This document shows positions 35,643 to 44,996 of a stretch of 64,000 bases of DNA, piece after piece. The DNA lies in NCBI RefSeq assembly GCF_030813235.1, contig NZ_JAUSUB010000011.1:1-64000 (forward strand), given 5' to 3'. Position 1 is the first letter of the stretch, and every line of letters begins with the position of its first letter. Below the pieces are notes generated by a model. The model worked only from the letters and a program-made list of their open reading frames with translations. It searched no databases and was not told the origin of the DNA. This DNA is from Cytobacillus purgationiresistens (GTDB lineage: Bacteria > Bacillota > Bacilli > Bacillales > Cytobacillaceae). Made by a program: the position numbers and the translations under genes.

Positions 35643-35904
35643 TAATGACCCCCTTCTCTAGGTATTTGGAGAAGGCAACTGTGCCGATAAAAGCTAAAAT
35701 ACCAAATAGTAGAATAACCTCTAAAAAGGCACTTGTTTTAAGCGTAATGGACATAAGTGCAACCATAGCCACAATATTCACTCCAATCGCATCAAGAGCA
35801 ACAATGCGATCTGGTAATGTAGGCCCCTTTATCACTCGATAAAGCAAAGTAATCATGGCAACCGCTATGCAAATGATTGCGATATATACAACAGTTTGAA
35901 TCAT
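35620..35904 (-). CDS. mrpF: Mrp antiporter subunit MrpF
   Basis: A 94-residue subunit with three membrane helices and the family core KGPTLPDRIVALDAIGVN (about residues 27-44). Mrp complexes need all seven subunits for activity. It starts directly after the mrpE stop and overlaps mrpG. Confidence 0.92.
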   Translation of the reverse strand: MIQTVVYIAIICIAVAMITLLYRVIKGPTLPDRIVALDAIGVNIVAMVALMSITLKTSAFLEVILLFGILAFIGTVAFSKYLEKGVIIDDDRNS

Positions 35905-36387
35905 TTAGCGGCTCACCTCCATGATGGCTTTTTCAAAGCTTGCCTGTATGGCTGCGATTTCTTCTTTTGCGTCTTTCAAGTCAATCGCATGCACAAATAA
36001 TATCTTTTTATCTTCAGAAATATCAATGACTAGCGTCCCAGGTGTTAAAGTAATTAAGTTTGCCAAGGTTGTTATCTCCCAATCCTTCTCTAACGAGGTT
36101 GGAAAGGCAAAAATGCCAGGCGTCATATCAAGGGTCGGCCCTAAAACGACTTTGAGTACAGAGATATTTGCCAGTATTAATTCTTTTATAAAAATATAAA
36201 CGAGATTAATTAAAGCAAACACCCTTAGTAGGTAAAACCGGGAATCAAAGAACCTTCTAAAAACAAAGATGATGAGCAGGCCGAAGAAATATCCCTTTAG
36301 AAATGCAACTGGTTCGTACGTTGTTGTTAAGAACATCCACATGAAACCTAGAAACACATTTAATAATACTTGATTTGCCATACTCAC
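35905..36387 (-). CDS. mrpE: Mrp antiporter subunit MrpE
   Basis: A 160-residue subunit: two or three N-terminal helices (LLNVFLGFMWMFL, then GYFFGLLIIFVFRRFF) and a cytosolic C-terminal domain with ITLTPGTLVIDISEDKKILFVHAID, the MrpE signature. It helps assembly of the complex. Its start codon shares one base with the mrpD stop. Confidence 0.92.
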   Translation of the reverse strand: MSMANQVLLNVFLGFMWMFLTTTYEPVAFLKGYFFGLLIIFVFRRFFDSRFYLLRVFALINLVYIFIKELILANISVLKVVLGPTLDMTPGIFAFPTSLEKDWEITTLANLITLTPGTLVIDISEDKKILFVHAIDLKDAKEEIAAIQASFEKAIMEVSR

Positions 36388-37877
36388 TACTCCTTTAAAA
36401 CTGCATCGATATAAATATTTGCATTCGTTAGTGTCTCAGCAGCTTGAGAGATATAAGGGTAAACAAAATCTGCTCCTACGCCATAAAAAATTGAAAGTAC
36501 CACGAGCATGACAGGTGCGATCATTAATTTTCTATATGGCACGCTATTTTCAGTTTCAAAGGAGCGAGGTTTACCCCAAATTCCATTGATAAATATCTTC
36601 ATGATAGAAATCAAGACAAGCAGACTGGAAATAAGAACAATGGCTGCTCCCCAATAATGCTCTGATGAAAATCCGCCTTGAACAATTAGAAGCTTACCTA
36701 CAAATCCGCTTAAAGGAGGTATGCCTGATAAAGCAAGGGCAGCCAAGAAGAATGTCCAGCCTAATCCAGGATAGCGCTTGATCATGCCACCCATGGAGCG
36801 CAAATTGCTTGTCCCTGCGATTGCTGCCATCAGCCCAACAAGTAAAAACAGTGCGGCTTTGATGATCATATCATGAATGAGGTAAAACACTGATCCTGTT
36901 AAGGCATCTATATTCATCGTGGCGACACCGAATAAAATGACACCGACTGCAACGATAATATTGTAAATAACAATTTTCTTAACATCCCAATAAGCAAGCG
37001 CTCCAATGATCCCGGCGATAACTGTCAAAATAGCAAGGATGATGAGCAATTGTTGAATAAAGCCTGACTCCTGATAGAAGAACATTGAATACGTTCTTGT
37101 AATTGAATACACCCCAACTTTAGTTAATAATGCTCCAAAAAGGGCCATCACTGGTGCAGGGGGCGCGTAATACGAACCTGGGAGCCAGAAATACAATGGA
37201 AATATGGCTCCTTTTAGACCAAATACAATTAGAAATAAAACGCCGAGGACAGTGATGATGCCTGGCTGTGATACTCCGCTGATTTCACTAAGCCGTACAG
37301 AGATATGCGCGATATTCAAAGTACCAACTACAGAGTAGAGATACGCGATTGAAATAACAAACAAAGCAGATGAGATCACATTAACTAAAATATATTTAAT
37401 TGATTCACGAAGCTGTATTTTCGTACCCCCTAATATAATTAGGACATAAGAAGACATGAGCATGACTTCGAAAAACACGAAAAGGTTAAATATATCTCCT
37501 GTTGTAAATGCTCCGTTTACTCCGACAATTAAAAAGTTTACAGCCGAATAGTAATGGAATTTTTCCCTGTCCTCACCGATCCCTTTAAATGAATAGATCA
37601 CACAAGCCAATGCCACGATGCTTGTTGTGAGAACGAGAAGGGCGGAAAACATATCCGAAACAAGAGTGATGCCAAATGGTGCATCCCAATTGGATAAATT
37701 CAGTGTTTGTACACCATCGTTCCTTACCTTTTGGACAAGCAGTGCTGCAACAATCACTGTTAAAAATGCTGAAAGGCCTGCAATCCACCTTTGCAGCTTA
37801 ATAGATTTATTCGCGAAGATAAGAAGGACACCCGTGATTAACGGGATCAGTATAGGTAATATTAAAAAGTTAATCAT
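36387..37877 (-). CDS. mrpD: Mrp antiporter subunit MrpD (NuoN-like)
   Basis: A 496-residue antiporter-like subunit homologous to complex I NuoL/M/N with about 14 helices. Conserved proton-path features are visible: FFEVMLMSSYVLIILGG (Glu on TM5), KGAIFPLYFWLPGSYYAPPAPV (Lys on TM7, HAPV-like turn) and FYLIHDMIIKAALFLLVG. It overlaps mrpC by 8 bases, implying coupled translation. Essential for cation export under alkaline or salt stress in Bacillus. Confidence 0.94.
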   Translation of the reverse strand: MINFLILPILIPLITGVLLIFANKSIKLQRWIAGLSAFLTVIVAALLVQKVRNDGVQTLNLSNWDAPFGITLVSDMFSALLVLTTSIVALACVIYSFKGIGEDREKFHYYSAVNFLIVGVNGAFTTGDIFNLFVFFEVMLMSSYVLIILGGTKIQLRESIKYILVNVISSALFVISIAYLYSVVGTLNIAHISVRLSEISGVSQPGIITVLGVLFLIVFGLKGAIFPLYFWLPGSYYAPPAPVMALFGALLTKVGVYSITRTYSMFFYQESGFIQQLLIILAILTVIAGIIGALAYWDVKKIVIYNIIVAVGVILFGVATMNIDALTGSVFYLIHDMIIKAALFLLVGLMAAIAGTSNLRSMGGMIKRYPGLGWTFFLAALALSGIPPLSGFVGKLLIVQGGFSSEHYWGAAIVLISSLLVLISIMKIFINGIWGKPRSFETENSVPYRKLMIAPVMLVVLSIFYGVGADFVYPYISQAAETLTNANIYIDAVLKE

Positions 37878-38211
37878 TTCCTTCAGTTCCTCTCAATTTT
37901 TCCATATTATCCGTACCTAATTCTTTGTAGGATCGATAGCCTAATACTAAGAATAAAGCAGTGACACCAAAGGCAATGACGATTGCAGTTAAAATCAAAG
38001 CCTGTGGAAGCGGGTCAGTGTAAGCACTCGCATTTTCTCCAACAAGTGGAGCAGATCCGCCTTTTAATCCGCCCATTGTTAAGATCAGGAGATGAGCACC
38101 GTGGCTTAAAACAGTTGTACCAATAATGATACGGACGATACTTCTAGAAAGCATTAAATAGGTTGCTGACATAAATAATATGCCAATGATAAAAGCCATT
38201 AATATTTCCAT
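37870..38211 (-). CDS. mrpC: Mrp antiporter subunit MrpC (NuoK-like)
   Basis: A 113-residue, three-helix subunit like NuoK, with the family stretch TVLSHGAHLLILTMGG and DPLPQALILTAIVIAFG (conserved Glu/Asp-Pro-Leu-Pro-Gln-Ala-Leu block). It is placed between mrpB and mrpD with overlapping ends. Confidence 0.93.
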   Translation of the reverse strand: MEILMAFIIGILFMSATYLMLSRSIVRIIIGTTVLSHGAHLLILTMGGLKGGSAPLVGENASAYTDPLPQALILTAIVIAFGVTALFLVLGYRSYKELGTDNMEKLRGTEGND

Positions 38212-38633
38212 TATTCATCTCCCCCAATCGTTTGAATAATGGTCATAGTTACACCAACTACAACTAAGTAAACACCTAAGTCAAATAGTGTTGCGGTATG
38301 AAGATGCAGTTCACCGAGAACAGGCAAGTGGATGTCTCCAAATGCGTGCGTAAGGAAGGGTGTATTGAATAATAGTGCTCCAGCTCCTGTCCCGATTGCA
38401 AATAACAAACCTAATGCGACCATATAGAGATAATTGAAAGGCAATATGTTTTGAACCATTTTTAAATCAAATGCCAGTAATAATAAAAGAATGGCACCGG
38501 ATGTTAATAGACCACCTACAAAGCCTCCGCCAGGTGTATAATGCCCGGCAAAGAAGATGTAGATGGAGAAAAGAACAATGAGAAACAAAATGAGCTTAGT
38601 TGCGGTTTGTAAAATCAAATCATTTGTTTTCAT
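38211..38633 (-). CDS. mrpB: Mrp antiporter subunit MrpB
   Basis: A 140-residue subunit with four membrane helices and the conserved FFAGHYTPGGGFVGGLL-type segment (FAGHYTPGGGFVGGL at about 28-42). Its start overlaps the mrpA stop by 4 bases (ATGA). Confidence 0.93.
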   Translation of the reverse strand: MKTNDLILQTATKLILFLIVLFSIYIFFAGHYTPGGGFVGGLLTSGAILLLLLAFDLKMVQNILPFNYLYMVALGLLFAIGTGAGALLFNTPFLTHAFGDIHLPVLGELHLHTATLFDLGVYLVVVGVTMTIIQTIGGDE

Positions 38634-41008
38634 AATTTCTTCCCTCCAGTCTTTCGAAGTTTAATCAATCCATAAATACCGAGTGCTGCGATACCGAGCA
38701 CTGTGATTTCAAACATCGTATCAAATCCACGGAAGTCAACGAGTATAACATTAACCATATTTCCTCCAGCCGCTTCACTATATGTATTTTCTATATAGTA
38801 TTGTGAAATGGAATCAAATAGCTTGTTGCTATGAGCAGATAATGCAATTAACGTAACAACGGCTCCTACTCCTACAGCAATAATGGCATTTCTCACTTTA
38901 AATGACACTGGATCATCTGTTAGCTTCTTCGGTAAATGATAGAAACAAAGTAAGAATAATGATACTGAAATCGTTTCGATAACCAATTGAGTTAAAGCTA
39001 AGTCCGGTGCTCTAAAAATGACAAAGAATAGAGAAACTAAATAACCGATTGTTCCTGTCAGAATGATCGATGTAATTCTTGTCTTTGTAAACATGATAGC
39101 TACCGAAGCTATTGCAATCATCGAAGCAAGTATAACTTCGTGCGGCCCAATATCAGCAACGTTTTCAGTATTGACAGCAAATGCGTCTTTTCCGAAAAGA
39201 GTAGCAGTTAAAAGAATGATGATGAACGAGAACATATAAGCGAGATAATTGCGGATCGAACCGCTCATATATGAATTCGTTAAACTGTGTGATCCTTTTT
39301 GCATCCAATCTAAACCGTTATCATAGAAGCGATTCAATGCAAGTTTCTCTGGGAAGATGCCATAAACACTTCTCCACTTTGATAAGGTGAGATAAAGTAG
39401 AATCCCAACTACGACTACACCGATTGTCATAAGCAGCTCAGCGTTGAAGCCGTGCCAGAATCCTATATGAACATCGAAAGCGAAACCTGGCATAATGGTT
39501 TGTAATGCTGGTTCAAGCACTGAGTTAGAAAGGATATTTGGGAAGAACCCGAAAATAATCACTAATGAAGCTAGGATGATTGGTGAAATCAACATCCCAA
39601 TTGGCGCTTCATGTGGCTTTTTCTCCAGTTTTTCCGGTTGATATTTCCCTGTAAACGTTTTAAATACAATGATCATGCTGTAGATAAATGTAAACACACT
39701 GGCAATCCATGCGCCTACTGGGAATAATATGCCCCAATTGAAATCCATATTTAGAATGCTAAGCATGCCAGTAAAGAACATTTCTTTACTTAAGAAGCCG
39801 TTGAATGGCGGCAAGCCAGCCATGGAAAAGGCACCGATGATAGCGATTGTAAACGTAATTGGCATCAAGTTCATTAATCCGCCAAGCTTCCGAATATCAC
39901 GCGTCCCTGTTTCATGATCGACAATGCCGACAACCATAAACAGGCTGCCTTTAAATGTGGCATGATTGATTAAATGAAATACTGCAGCAGTTGTTGCGAC
40001 CGTAAATAAGGCCGGGTCAATATTATCGAAATGCAATGCAGCTGCGCCAATTCCTAAAAGGGACATGATCAACCCCAACTGACTGACGGTTGAAAATGCC
40101 AGAATAGATTTTAAATCTGTCTGTTTAACTGCTGAGAATGAACCCCAAAATAATGTGACGAGTCCAAATCCAGCAATGAGCCAAAGCCAGAGTGAATGTT
40201 CAGCAAACACAGGGCTCATTCTTGCGACTAAATAAATTCCTGCCTTGACCATTGTAGCCGAATGCAGATAGGCACTGACAGGAGTCGGTGCTTCCATTGC
40301 ATCGGGAAGCCAAATATGGAAAGGGAATTGCGCCGATTTCGTAAATGCACCCAGTAAAAAACATAATAGTGCTGGTACAAATAATGGATGACTTAAAATG
40401 ACATCAGATTGAGCGATAATCTCAGTAATACTAAAGGTGCCTGTCATGATATAAAGAAGGATGATTCCTCCAAGCATCGCTAACCCGCCAAACACCGTAA
40501 TAATCATCGACTTCTGGGCACCATAGCGAGACTTTTCCCGATCGTACCAATATCCAATGAGCAGGAAGGAAGAAAAGCTGGTTAATTCCCAAAAGAGGTA
40601 CAGGACGATAAGGTTATCAGATAGGACTACACCTAACATTGCCCCCATGAATAGCAATAGGTAAACATAAAAAGTGTTGAGCTTCTCTGTATCCTTCGAT
40701 AAGTAATAAATAGAATAAAGGACAACTAAAGCACCTATTCCGGTAATCAGTAATGTAAATAAAAGACCAAGTCCGTCTACCTTGGCTGTGAAGTCAATCC
40801 CAAGTGCGGATATCCATGAGAATGATTCAGTAACAGTCTGTTTATTTGATGTGGTTGAAATAAACGAAACAAAATAAGCAAATAATAGAATAGGCAAAGG
40901 TAAAACAAACCATCCAGTATGAACTTTTTTCATGTGCTTGTACAAGATTGGGACAAACACTGCAAGTAGGAATGGAGCAATAATTGCCAAATGAAGAAGA
41001 GACATCAA
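38630..41008 (-). CDS. mrpA: Mrp antiporter subunit MrpA (NuoL-like)
   Basis: A 792-residue large subunit with about 20 helices. The NuoL-like part has LYLFWELTSFSSFLLIGYW (TM5 Glu), KSAQFPFHIWLPDAMEAPTPV (TM7 Lys and the HAPTPVSA-like loop as APTPVSAYLHSATM) and LINHATFKGSLFMVVG. The C-terminal third carries the MrpA/MbhE-like domain (APDLALTQLVIETISV). Normal size for the family (about 800). It is the first gene of the seven-gene operon; AAAGGGGGTATATTG precedes the start. Confidence 0.94.
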   Translation of the reverse strand: MMSLLHLAIIAPFLLAVFVPILYKHMKKVHTGWFVLPLPILLFAYFVSFISTTSNKQTVTESFSWISALGIDFTAKVDGLGLLFTLLITGIGALVVLYSIYYLSKDTEKLNTFYVYLLLFMGAMLGVVLSDNLIVLYLFWELTSFSSFLLIGYWYDREKSRYGAQKSMIITVFGGLAMLGGIILLYIMTGTFSITEIIAQSDVILSHPLFVPALLCFLLGAFTKSAQFPFHIWLPDAMEAPTPVSAYLHSATMVKAGIYLVARMSPVFAEHSLWLWLIAGFGLVTLFWGSFSAVKQTDLKSILAFSTVSQLGLIMSLLGIGAAALHFDNIDPALFTVATTAAVFHLINHATFKGSLFMVVGIVDHETGTRDIRKLGGLMNLMPITFTIAIIGAFSMAGLPPFNGFLSKEMFFTGMLSILNMDFNWGILFPVGAWIASVFTFIYSMIIVFKTFTGKYQPEKLEKKPHEAPIGMLISPIILASLVIIFGFFPNILSNSVLEPALQTIMPGFAFDVHIGFWHGFNAELLMTIGVVVVGILLYLTLSKWRSVYGIFPEKLALNRFYDNGLDWMQKGSHSLTNSYMSGSIRNYLAYMFSFIIILLTATLFGKDAFAVNTENVADIGPHEVILASMIAIASVAIMFTKTRITSIILTGTIGYLVSLFFVIFRAPDLALTQLVIETISVSLFLLCFYHLPKKLTDDPVSFKVRNAIIAVGVGAVVTLIALSAHSNKLFDSISQYYIENTYSEAAGGNMVNVILVDFRGFDTMFEITVLGIAALGIYGLIKLRKTGGKKL

Positions 41009-41371
41009 TATACCCCCTTTATGTAAAAATCAATTTTAAAATCTTAGGATTAATGGTGTACTGATGAAAAAACATTTGTTTTAAAGTTTTTCCGTTCTCC
41101 CGATTTATATCCAACTGCTTGAATATTCGTTCCTCTATGTGGAAACATGTCGAAAATTTTAAAAAATACTCATTTCCTGTCTAATCATCACTACGAGAGT
41201 AATTATAACGTAAATTAAACCGTCCTGCATGGCACACTGACTGAATATATCCGGTTTTCTACTCAATTTATTAAATAGGTAGAAACACGTGATAAATGGC
41301 AAAAAAAAAATAAAAAAAACATTTGAATATTAATGTGAATAATTATACACACTATCAGTAGGTGGTGTTGA
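41009..41371. other. Divergent intergenic region upstream of mrpA
   Basis: A 363-bp AT-rich interval separating mrpA (minus) and the small secreted-protein gene (plus). On the minus strand a TATAAT (41202-41207) is a possible mrp -10, but no matching -35 sits 17 bp upstream. A run of nine or more A lies at about 41300. I see no gene here. Confidence 0.4.
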
Positions 41372-41608
41372 ATGATGAAAAGTAAAGTGATTGCTTCCCT
41401 TTCCATTTTTTCATTTCTGTTTGCTGGAGCGTGGGTCATCAGCATGGCAGAAGTGAGTGATTTCTATATACCTGGGGCAGATAATCAGTCAGATGTCATC
41501 CAGGAAGATTCTATCAGACCTATCAATGAAGAGTTTGAGGCGGATGGCAAACAAAAAGGCAGTGAATTTGGTCCGAGAGAATATGTAAAAATCAAACGGA
41601 TTTCTTAA
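41372..41608 (+). CDS. Small exported hypothetical protein
   Basis: A 78-residue protein with an N-terminal signal or anchor (KSKVIASLSIFSFLFAGAWVISMAE, residues 3-27) and a short acidic-polar outside part ending REYVKIKRIS. The ATG follows TAGGTGGTGTTGA, and a second ATG directly follows. It is divergent from mrpA, where B. subtilis carries the small gene yufS; equivalence is possible but I cannot confirm it. Confidence 0.62.
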   Translation: MMKSKVIASLSIFSFLFAGAWVISMAEVSDFYIPGADNQSDVIQEDSIRPINEEFEADGKQKGSEFGPREYVKIKRIS

Positions 41609-41624
41609 TTGAATAAGAAGGCCA

Positions 41625-41656
41625 AGCGGAGAAGATGATCTTCTTCGCTTTTTTTC
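41625..41656 (+). terminator. Terminator after the small exported protein gene
   Basis: AGCGGAGAAGA pairs with TCTTCTTCGCT over 3 bases, then seven T. Confidence 0.82.
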
Positions 41657-41752
41657 GTCTTTTTTAAATAAGAGTAAGTGCAGAAAAATACAAATATTTC
41701 GTGATATAATTAGTTAATATCTTGTCAGAATAAATAAAGAAGGTGAAGAGGG

Positions 41753-42370
41753 ATGGATACGCATCAGTTTTTATTTATAGATTTTGAATTTACTATGCCG
41801 GAGAGGGGAACGCGTATTAAAGGATTTTATCCAGAAATTATTGAGGCCGGCATCGTATCAGTTGAGAATCATCGTGTCCTCCATGAATTCTCATCTTTTG
41901 TCATACCAGAGCGTTTTCCGCAACTATCTAACAGATGTAAATCCTTTCTTCATATTAAACAGAACCAAGTAGATAAAGGGATATCTTTTTATGAATTAGT
42001 TGAAAAGATGAGTGAAATCAATGAGGGCAAACCTTGTACAATCGTTACATGGGGAAATATGGATATGAAGGTATTGCGAAATAACTGCACACTGGCAGGG
42101 GTGCCATTTCCTTTTAAAGGGAACGAACTCGATTTGTCAATGGAATACAAGCGCTTTTTCGGTGATCAAAACCAAACTGGACTATGGAAAGCTGTTCAGG
42201 AATATGGAAGAGAAGGTACCGGCAAGCATCATCGCGCATTGGATGATGCATTGACCACATATAAAATCTTTAAGCTGGTAGAGAAGGATAAGAAATATTT
42301 GCAAAAGGCAAAGCCAACAACGATTGGGGACCGTGTTGATTTTTCAAAGCTATTTAATCATTACGCATAA
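41753..42370 (+). CDS. kapD: KapD, 3'-5' exonuclease-fold inhibitor of the KinA sporulation pathway
   Basis: A 205-residue DEDDh exonuclease-like protein. FIDFEFTMPERG carries the first Asp/Glu pair (residues about 9-20), TWGNMDMKVLRNNC the second acidic residue, and GKHHRALDDALTTYKIF the final His/Asp. Same length as B. subtilis KapD, which lowers KinA-dependent initiation of sporulation when overexpressed. The start follows AAGAAGGTGAAGAGGG. It is convergent with kapB. Confidence 0.9.
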   Translation: MDTHQFLFIDFEFTMPERGTRIKGFYPEIIEAGIVSVENHRVLHEFSSFVIPERFPQLSNRCKSFLHIKQNQVDKGISFYELVEKMSEINEGKPCTIVTWGNMDMKVLRNNCTLAGVPFPFKGNELDLSMEYKRFFGDQNQTGLWKAVQEYGREGTGKHHRALDDALTTYKIFKLVEKDKKYLQKAKPTTIGDRVDFSKLFNHYA

Positions 42371-42402
42371 AAGCCAAATCATCGGAGAATGATTTGGCTT
42401 TT
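42371..42402. terminator. Hairpin terminator between kapD and kapB
   Basis: AAGCCAAATCAT pairs perfectly with ATGATTTGGCTT over 6 bases, just after the kapD stop. Confidence 0.8.
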
Positions 42403-42466
42403 CACTTGCTTATATTCGAAGTGCAAAATCAAGAAGTATGGGTAATAAGCTGAGAATCAAAGATTT

Positions 42467-42853
42467 TTATTTTTGGTTGAAGTAATCTTTTTCCAAAATC
42501 TCGAGATTCTCTAAGCTTTTTTCAGCCCAAGCATTGTCTTTTTCCTTAAGGTCTGCTTTTATTTTAATTAACGAAGCTTGTAAGGACTCTGTGTAATCGG
42601 GTATAGACTCAGCATAAGGTTTCACCATTGCTTTTGGCACATTGGTCTGTTCTCTGAAGGCTAATGCGCGGCGTTCCTGGAAGAAGACGCCCTCTGTTTC
42701 CTTCGGATGATGAAGATCCCCTTGGGTGGGATGCTTAAGGACTGCCAATACTCTGACTAGATAAGCTTGGGGACGAATATCTGTTATTTCCCCTATGTAT
42801 TTACCTGTTTTATAAATACCTGTTACGATTTCTCCAATGTTTAATTCTGACAT
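42467..42853 (-). CDS. kapB: KapB, kinase-associated sporulation protein
   Basis: A 128-residue KapB-family protein with an SH3-like N-terminal half (IGEIVTGIYKTGKYIGEITDIRP, split by family at residues 6-28) and a helical C-terminal half. In B. subtilis KapB is needed for KinB-driven sporulation signalling and is encoded beside kinB. No lipobox is present in this copy. No kinB lies in the window between kapB and patB, so KinB, if present, must be elsewhere. Confidence 0.88.
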   Translation of the reverse strand: MSELNIGEIVTGIYKTGKYIGEITDIRPQAYLVRVLAVLKHPTQGDLHHPKETEGVFFQERRALAFREQTNVPKAMVKPYAESIPDYTESLQASLIKIKADLKEKDNAWAEKSLENLEILEKDYFNQK

Positions 42854-43043
42854 GAAAAAACCCCCTATTTCATAGAACTTGCTTATATTATGACCGACAT
42901 ACTGAGGAAATACAATCTATTCGAAAGTGCCCTATCATCCTAATCTCCCTATTTATTTAGAAAAAAAATACATATATAGGCTCTTTACATTAAGGTTAAT
43001 TTTTAAAATAATTAAAGTTATGATACATAACGGAGGTGCCAAA

Positions 43044-43763
43044 ATGAAATTACGATTATTAGCTTCAATTTTCGCTTTGCTGCTAATCTTAGCAGGGTGC
43101 GGGACAAGCTCGAATGATGGTGCACAGGGAGCGCCTGCTAAAGAGGATTCCGATGAGCCAAAAACAGAAGAAGTAAAAGAGTACCCACAGTTATCTGAAG
43201 AAGTAAAAGAAGATGAAACACTTGTAGAAATGCAAACATCTATGGGGACAATAAAAATCAAATTATTTCCTGAGATTGCTCCTAAGGCAGTAGAAAATTT
43301 TATCACTCATAGTAAAGATGGTTATTATGACGGTGTTATTTTTCACCGGGTGATCGAAGAGTTCATGTTGCAGTCCGGTGATCCGGAAGGAACGGGAGTA
43401 GGCGGTGAAAGCATTTACGGAGATTACTTTGAGGATGAATTCTCCAATCAGTTATTCAATATACGCGGTGCATTATCAATGGCCAACAGAGGAGCCAATA
43501 CAAATGGCAGTCAATTCTTTATTGTGCAAAACACCGTATTAGGTGAAGGGTTAGATCAAGATTTAAAGAAAAATAAATACCCTGAACAGGTAATAGAAAA
43601 GTACAAAGAAGGCGGCACTCCTTGGTTGGATGGGAAACATACAGTGTTTGGTCAAGTCATCGAAGGAATGGACGTTGTTGATCAAATTGCGGCAACAGAA
43701 AAAGATGAAAAAGATAAGCCTGTTAAAGACGTAGTCATTGAAAAAATAATCGTTCAAGAGTAG
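43044..43763 (+). CDS. Cyclophilin-type peptidyl-prolyl isomerase lipoprotein
   Basis: A 239-residue surface lipoprotein. Signal peptide with lipobox LILAG-C19, an acidic spacer (residues 20-60), then a cyclophilin domain with [24 protein letters not shown] (motif around residues 87-110), [14 protein letters not shown] and [15 protein letters not shown]. It should accelerate folding of secreted proteins at the membrane-wall interface. The start at 43044 follows ACGGAGGTGCC; the frame from 42927 is not a signal sequence. Confidence 0.9.
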   Translation: MKLRLLASIFALLLILAGCGTSSNDGAQGAPAKEDSDEPKTEEVKEYPQLSEEVKEDETLVEMQTSMGTIKIKLFPEIAPKAVENFITHSKDGYYDGVIFHRVIEEFMLQSGDPEGTGVGGESIYGDYFEDEFSNQLFNIRGALSMANRGANTNGSQFFIVQNTVLGEGLDQDLKKNKYPEQVIEKYKEGGTPWLDGKHTVFGQVIEGMDVVDQIAATEKDEKDKPVKDVVIEKIIVQE

Positions 43764-43864
43764 GAGAAGACAGCTTGCTGGTTTGTATTGGACTGCTTCC
43801 TCTTAACTGATATAATAGACACCAATAGGATTGTTCACAGTTACATCAGAAAGGAACGATTAAC

Positions 43865-44068
43865 ATGTTGCAATGGTATGTATTATCGTTATTCTTATAC
43901 TTTCCTGAAGACAAGACGGAATATATTCCAGCAGTCATTTGGCTAGCTGTTTTCATGGTATTCGCGTTTTTAGCGATGAGATGGTTTGTAAGAGTATCTA
44001 AGCGCGAAGGTGAAAAGACGAAAGAACTGGAAGAAAGAATTAATCAACAAATGAAGAATCAAAAGTAA
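43865..44068 (+). CDS. Small single-span membrane protein
   Basis: A 67-residue protein with one or two hydrophobic stretches (QWYVLSLFLYF, then YIPAVIWLAVFMVFAFLAMRWF at 21-42) and a charged, helical tail (KREGEKTKELEERINQQMKNQK). GAAAGGAACG precedes the ATG. I do not recognise the family. Confidence 0.6.
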   Translation: MLQWYVLSLFLYFPEDKTEYIPAVIWLAVFMVFAFLAMRWFVRVSKREGEKTKELEERINQQMKNQK

Positions 44069-44095
44069 AGCCTAGTTAAATAAAAATTAATGCGA

Positions 44096-44128
44096 AAATA
44101 CAACCACCTTGACGGTTGTATTTTTTTA
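44096..44128 (+). terminator. Terminator after the small membrane protein gene
   Basis: AAATACAACC pairs with GGTTGTATTT over 8 bases, followed by further T. Confidence 0.82.
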
Positions 44129-44169
44129 TCGTGAAAGATTTACTTTACTTGCATATTGAATAATCCTAT

Positions 44170-44220
44170 AGGTGACAGGTACCTTGCTGTTTTTGTCGAA
44201 ATTTGTAGGTGACAGGCACC
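44170..44220. repeat. Double half-copy of the GGTGACAGGCACC palindrome family
   Basis: Two cores, GGTGACAGGTACC (44171-44183) and GGTGACAGGCACC (44208-44220), are separated by TTGCTGTTTTTGTCGAAATT, which contains the arm sequence of the full palindrome at 22.26 kb. It lies upstream of the SodC-like gene. Confidence 0.72.
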
Positions 44221-44313
44221 ACCCAGAACCCCCCGAAGCATTTCTAATATTTCTATCCAAGTACGGGAAGGATAGTTATATAAATTTGGATTGGTTGTGG
44301 AGGCTTGTTTTAA

Positions 44314-44889
44314 ATGATGATAAGATTTTTTGTTGGGACCTGCTTGGCCGTTGTGATGTTGGCAGGATGCGGACAAAAGGAGATTTCAAGGATGGATGTC
44401 GAGATGTATAATGCAGTGGGTGATTCATTGGGAAAGGTGGAATTCGAGGAACAGCCTAGTGGAGTTATGCTGAAATTGGATTTAAAGGGATTACCACCAG
44501 GGGATCATGCGATCCATATTCATGAAAATGGATCTTGTGAGGCACCTGATTTCAAGTCTGCGGGTAATCATTTTAATCCAGAGGACAATGAACATGGTCT
44601 ACTTTTCCAAAAAGGTGCCCATGCCGGAGATTTACCTAATATTACTGTTGAGGATGATGGAAAAGTAAAGGTTGACCTCATGGCAGCTGAAGTGACTTTG
44701 AAAGATGGTAAACCCTCATTGTTAACCAAGAATGGAACATCACTAGTTATTGACGAAGATATAGACGACGGAATGACACAGCCATCTGGAAATTCAGGAG
44801 AAAGAATCGCTTGTGGAGTCATAACAAAGGACAAAGAAAATGCAGAACAAAAAGACGCACAAGATGATAAGGGTGAACAGGAAACATAA
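44314..44889 (+). CDS. sodC: SodC-like Cu/Zn superoxide dismutase lipoprotein with a lost Cu ligand
   Basis: A 191-residue lipoprotein (lipobox VVMLAG-C19) with a Cu/Zn-SOD fold. Expected metal residues are H68 and H70 (AIHIHENG), H86 (GNHFNP), H94, H103 and D106 (GAHAGDLPN). The disulfide cysteines C75 and C167 and [16 protein letters not shown] are present. At the position of the fourth Cu ligand, where active enzymes read VIH, this protein has VID (D147). Zn binding looks intact but dismutase activity is doubtful; B. subtilis YojM is also known to have an incomplete Cu site. The tail is charged and disordered. Confidence 0.88.
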   Translation: MMIRFFVGTCLAVVMLAGCGQKEISRMDVEMYNAVGDSLGKVEFEEQPSGVMLKLDLKGLPPGDHAIHIHENGSCEAPDFKSAGNHFNPEDNEHGLLFQKGAHAGDLPNITVEDDGKVKVDLMAAEVTLKDGKPSLLTKNGTSLVIDEDIDDGMTQPSGNSGERIACGVITKDKENAEQKDAQDDKGEQET

Positions 44890-44930
44890 AAAATGGCTAT
44901 CCCTGTGAATGAAAGGGATAGCCATTTTTT
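44888..44930. terminator. Terminator after the SodC-like gene
   Basis: AAAAATGGCTATCCCT pairs with AGGGATAGCCATTTTTT over a 9-base loop. Confidence 0.88.
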
Positions 44931-44996
44931 ATGAACAACAATTAATTTTTGAACCATTCTGCATCTAGAAATCGCTAGTTAACCCGATGTAAAAGC

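Noticed and set aside
41202..41207. TATAAT upstream of mrpA as the operon promoter
   Set aside because: No -35-like hexamer is found at a suitable distance, so it is mentioned only in the interval note.
44140..44411. Frames on both strands around 44.2-44.4 kb
   Set aside because: They are translations of the repeat pair; the SodC-like gene explains the coding signal from 44314.
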